NCBI GenBank assembly: GCA_024231375.1
Contig: JAAEQP010001771.1
Coordinates: 1 to 8,222 of the forward strand
From: a bacterium
GTDB taxonomy: Bacteria > Hydrogenedentota > Hydrogenedentia > Hydrogenedentiales > SLHB01
DNA: 8,222 nt
Direction: 5' to 3'
A program made the translations under genes and the position numbers. This document shows positions 7,185-8,222 of the stretch, one piece after another (position 1 is the stretch's first letter; each line of letters begins with the position of its first letter). The notes below the pieces were generated by a model. The model worked only from the letters and a program-made list of their open reading frames with translations. It was not told the DNA's origin and did not search any database.

Positions 7185-7188
7185 CAAC
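7176..7188. promoter_or_regulatory. 13-bp palindrome over the -35 box, candidate operator
   Basis: GTTGTT and AACAAC are perfect inverted arms around one C. The site covers the predicted -35 box of the oxidoreductase promoter, a classic position for a repressor. The regulator is unknown and not encoded in the window. Confidence 0.4.
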
Positions 7189-7252
7189 TCCCCCTGCCGC
7201 TGACATGGGTGTCAGAGGCGCACAAGAACAGAAGCGACAAACGGGAGAAACT

Positions 7253-7456
7253 GGGGACTGTGGAGCTGTTGAAGAAGTCGTCTGTGCGCGAGAGGAGAAG
7301 CGAAAGACCGGGACTGTACCAAGCGGAGTCCGCCGTAGGCGGACGCAGACGGGACTGTCCCAAGTCTTCTCGCGGCCCGTGTGCGAGAGGCCGAGACTTC
7401 TTCAACAGCCCCACTGTACCAAGCGAGCGAGCCTCCGAACGAGACGGGACTGTCCC
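7253..7456. repeat. REP-like GGGACTGT palindromic cluster
   Basis: GGGACTGTNCC-type quasi-palindromes occur near 7254, 7310, 7351, 7410 (diverged) and 7446. Two longer blocks recur exactly. ACTGTACCAAGCG is at 7313-7325 and 7413-7425, and GACGGGACTGTCCC is at 7348-7361 and 7443-7456. Each unit thus reads ACTGTACCAAGCG, a variable centre, then GACGGGACTGTCCC. The centre of the first unit is a hairpin, GTCCGCC-GTA-GGCGGAC, at 7328-7344. These resemble REP/BIME sequences of the kind moved by REP-associated tyrosine transposases; no transposase is in the window. Nothing else is visible between the promoter at 7156-7184 and lgt, and no gene is supported. Confidence 0.6.
7262..7412. mobile_element. 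MITE-like 151-bp element with 18-bp terminal inverted repeats
   Basis: The left end (7262-7279, GGAGCTGTTGAAGAAGTC) and the right end (7395-7412, GACTTCTTCAACAGCCCC) are inverted copies matching at 17 of 18 bases. ACTGT immediately flanks both ends (7257-7261 and 7413-7417) and may be a 5-bp target duplication. Removing the element plus one ACTGT restores GGGGACTGTACCAAGCG, which is the start of the complete repeat unit at 7310-7325. The interior holds one such REP-like unit and no coding sequence. Boundaries and mobility are inferred; ACTGT is also part of the repeat motif. Confidence 0.5.
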
Positions 7457-7496
7457 CGATTTCGCGCAATCCGGACACACCAGCGCTGTTGCCCTG

Positions 7497-8222
7497 CTAA
7501 CTGGCCGACGCCTCGCCCGCCGCGCGGCGACTGCGCCAACGATTCCGCACCAGCCCCGCGCCTGCCGCAACCATCAGCACGATACTCACCCATTGGTACA
7601 CGGTAAGCTCAAGGATCCACCCTTCGTTGTCGCCACGCACGAATTCGACCAAGAACCGAAGCACACCGTACAGGCCCAGGTAGACCCACACCACCGTACC
7701 GTCAACCTGCTTGCGTTTCAGCACTACGCGCAGGGTGGCGAAGATCAGCAGCAACCCCGTCACCATGTACAGTTGCGACGGGTGTACCGCGTGGGTATGG
7801 TCCGCCCCCGGAAGGATGAGATCCAGGTTCACATGATCTGTGTGGGCGACGCTGTGGCGAGGAAATCGGACACCCCAAGGCAACTTCGTCCCGACGCCGT
7901 AGCAGCACCCGTTCAGGAAACACCCCACCCTCGTGATGGCTTGGCCCAAGGGCGTGTACACGGCGATGATGTCGATCGCGCGCACAACGGGGGAACCCGC
8001 TATTCGCAAAGCCACCGCCACGGCGATCACACTGCCCGCCAAGCCACCGTAGAAGACCAGACCGCCCTGCCACACCAACAACGCCCGCCAACCATCCGTC
8101 CACGACTGGTACTGGAGGATGAAGAACGCCTTGGCCCCGATGCGCGGGCCAAAGAAGGCCCAGATCGCCGTCGTGGGCGACAGGTCCGTGCCGTCGTCGC
8201 GACGTTGCGACATCCGCACCGC
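7497..8222 (-). CDS. lgt: Prolipoprotein diacylglyceryl transferase, N-terminus cut by window edge
   Basis: The 242 visible codons, stop included, belong to Lgt, the inner-membrane enzyme that transfers diacylglyceryl from phosphatidylglycerol to the lipobox cysteine of prelipoproteins. Numbered from the ATG at 8213, the marks are WQGGLVFYGG (48-57), RVGCFLNGCCYG (95-106) as the variant of the signature GRxGNFxNGE, HPSQLY (144-149) and YGVLRFLVEFVR (182-193). Several hydrophobic helices are present, including a C-terminal one at about 207-222. Compared with E. coli Lgt, the SFHGG histidine is tyrosine and the second asparagine-type position of the signature is cysteine; this GCFLNGCCYG form is common outside Proteobacteria. 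Visible homology begins around the second membrane helix and the frame stays open to the edge, so roughly 40-50 residues are missing and neither GTG 8219 nor ATG 8213 need be the true start. Confidence 0.93.
   Translation of the reverse strand, partial: AVRMSQRRDDGTDLSPTTAIWAFFGPRIGAKAFFILQYQSWTDGWRALLVWQGGLVFYGGLAGSVIAVAVALRIAGSPVVRAIDIIAVYTPLGQAITRVGCFLNGCCYGVGTKLPWGVRFPRHSVAHTDHVNLDLILPGADHTHAVHPSQLYMVTGLLLIFATLRVVLKRKQVDGTVVWVYLGLYGVLRFLVEFVRGDNEGWILELTVYQWVSIVLMVAAGAGLVRNRWRSRRAAGEASAS

Noticed and set aside
7253..7456. CRISPR-like array
   Set aside because: The repeated blocks are only two copies of 13-14 bases with unequal palindromic centres and no regular spacers, and no cas gene is present.
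7205..7606. Open frames across the repeat cluster between the oxidoreductase and lgt
   Set aside because: They consist of the GGGACTGT repeats and the antisense end of lgt; no domain or start signal is visible.

Overview
The window (8,222 bases, GC-rich) looks like chromosomal DNA from a free-living Gram-negative-type bacterium of the Planctomycetota / Hydrogenedentota / Lentisphaerota kind. The reasons are the gene mix: a Tat-exported CxPSR sulfatase, a Tat-exported Gfo/Idh/MocA oxidoreductase, a secreted DUF1080 protein with an extra carbohydrate-module-like domain, and an Lgt of the GCFLNGCCYG type. Intergenic DNA rich in palindromic repeats also fits. The phylum is an inference from gene content; there is no rRNA or other marker in the window.

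Layout. Positions 1-300 hold dispersed palindromic repeats and then a good sigma70-like promoter. A plus-strand pair follows: a small four-helix membrane protein (349-909) and, 30 bases later, a formylglycine-type sulfatase (940-2373). A 240-base convergent gap (2374-2613) contains three hairpins and short repeats. On the minus strand, read from right to left, come a Gfo/Idh/MocA oxidoreductase (7047-5647), a strong hairpin terminator, a possible GntR-type operator, a DUF1080 (3-keto-disaccharide hydrolase) protein (5506-3944) and, 49 bases later, a DegT/DnrJ/EryC1/StrS aminotransferase (3894-2614). To the right, 7138-7496 carries a promoter with a palindrome over its -35 box and a compact repeat cluster. 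The window ends inside lgt on the minus strand.

How the genes may work together. The sulfatase, the oxidoreductase and the DUF1080 protein all have export signals, and together they suggest extracytoplasmic processing of sulfated glycans or glycosides: desulfation, oxidation of a sugar hydroxyl to a ketone, and cleavage of the keto-glycoside. The aminotransferase has no export signal and belongs to the family that aminates keto-sugars, so it could act on an imported keto-sugar or be unrelated. Substrates cannot be read from the sequence.

The two most unusual observations are these. First, the DUF1080 protein appears to carry a GSDDG/WLNG carbohydrate-module-like domain in circularly permuted order, inserted between two CCGTGG (Pro-Trp) sites. 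Second, a 151-base element with 18-base terminal inverted repeats at 7262-7412 appears to have inserted into a REP-like palindromic unit with an ACTGT target duplication.
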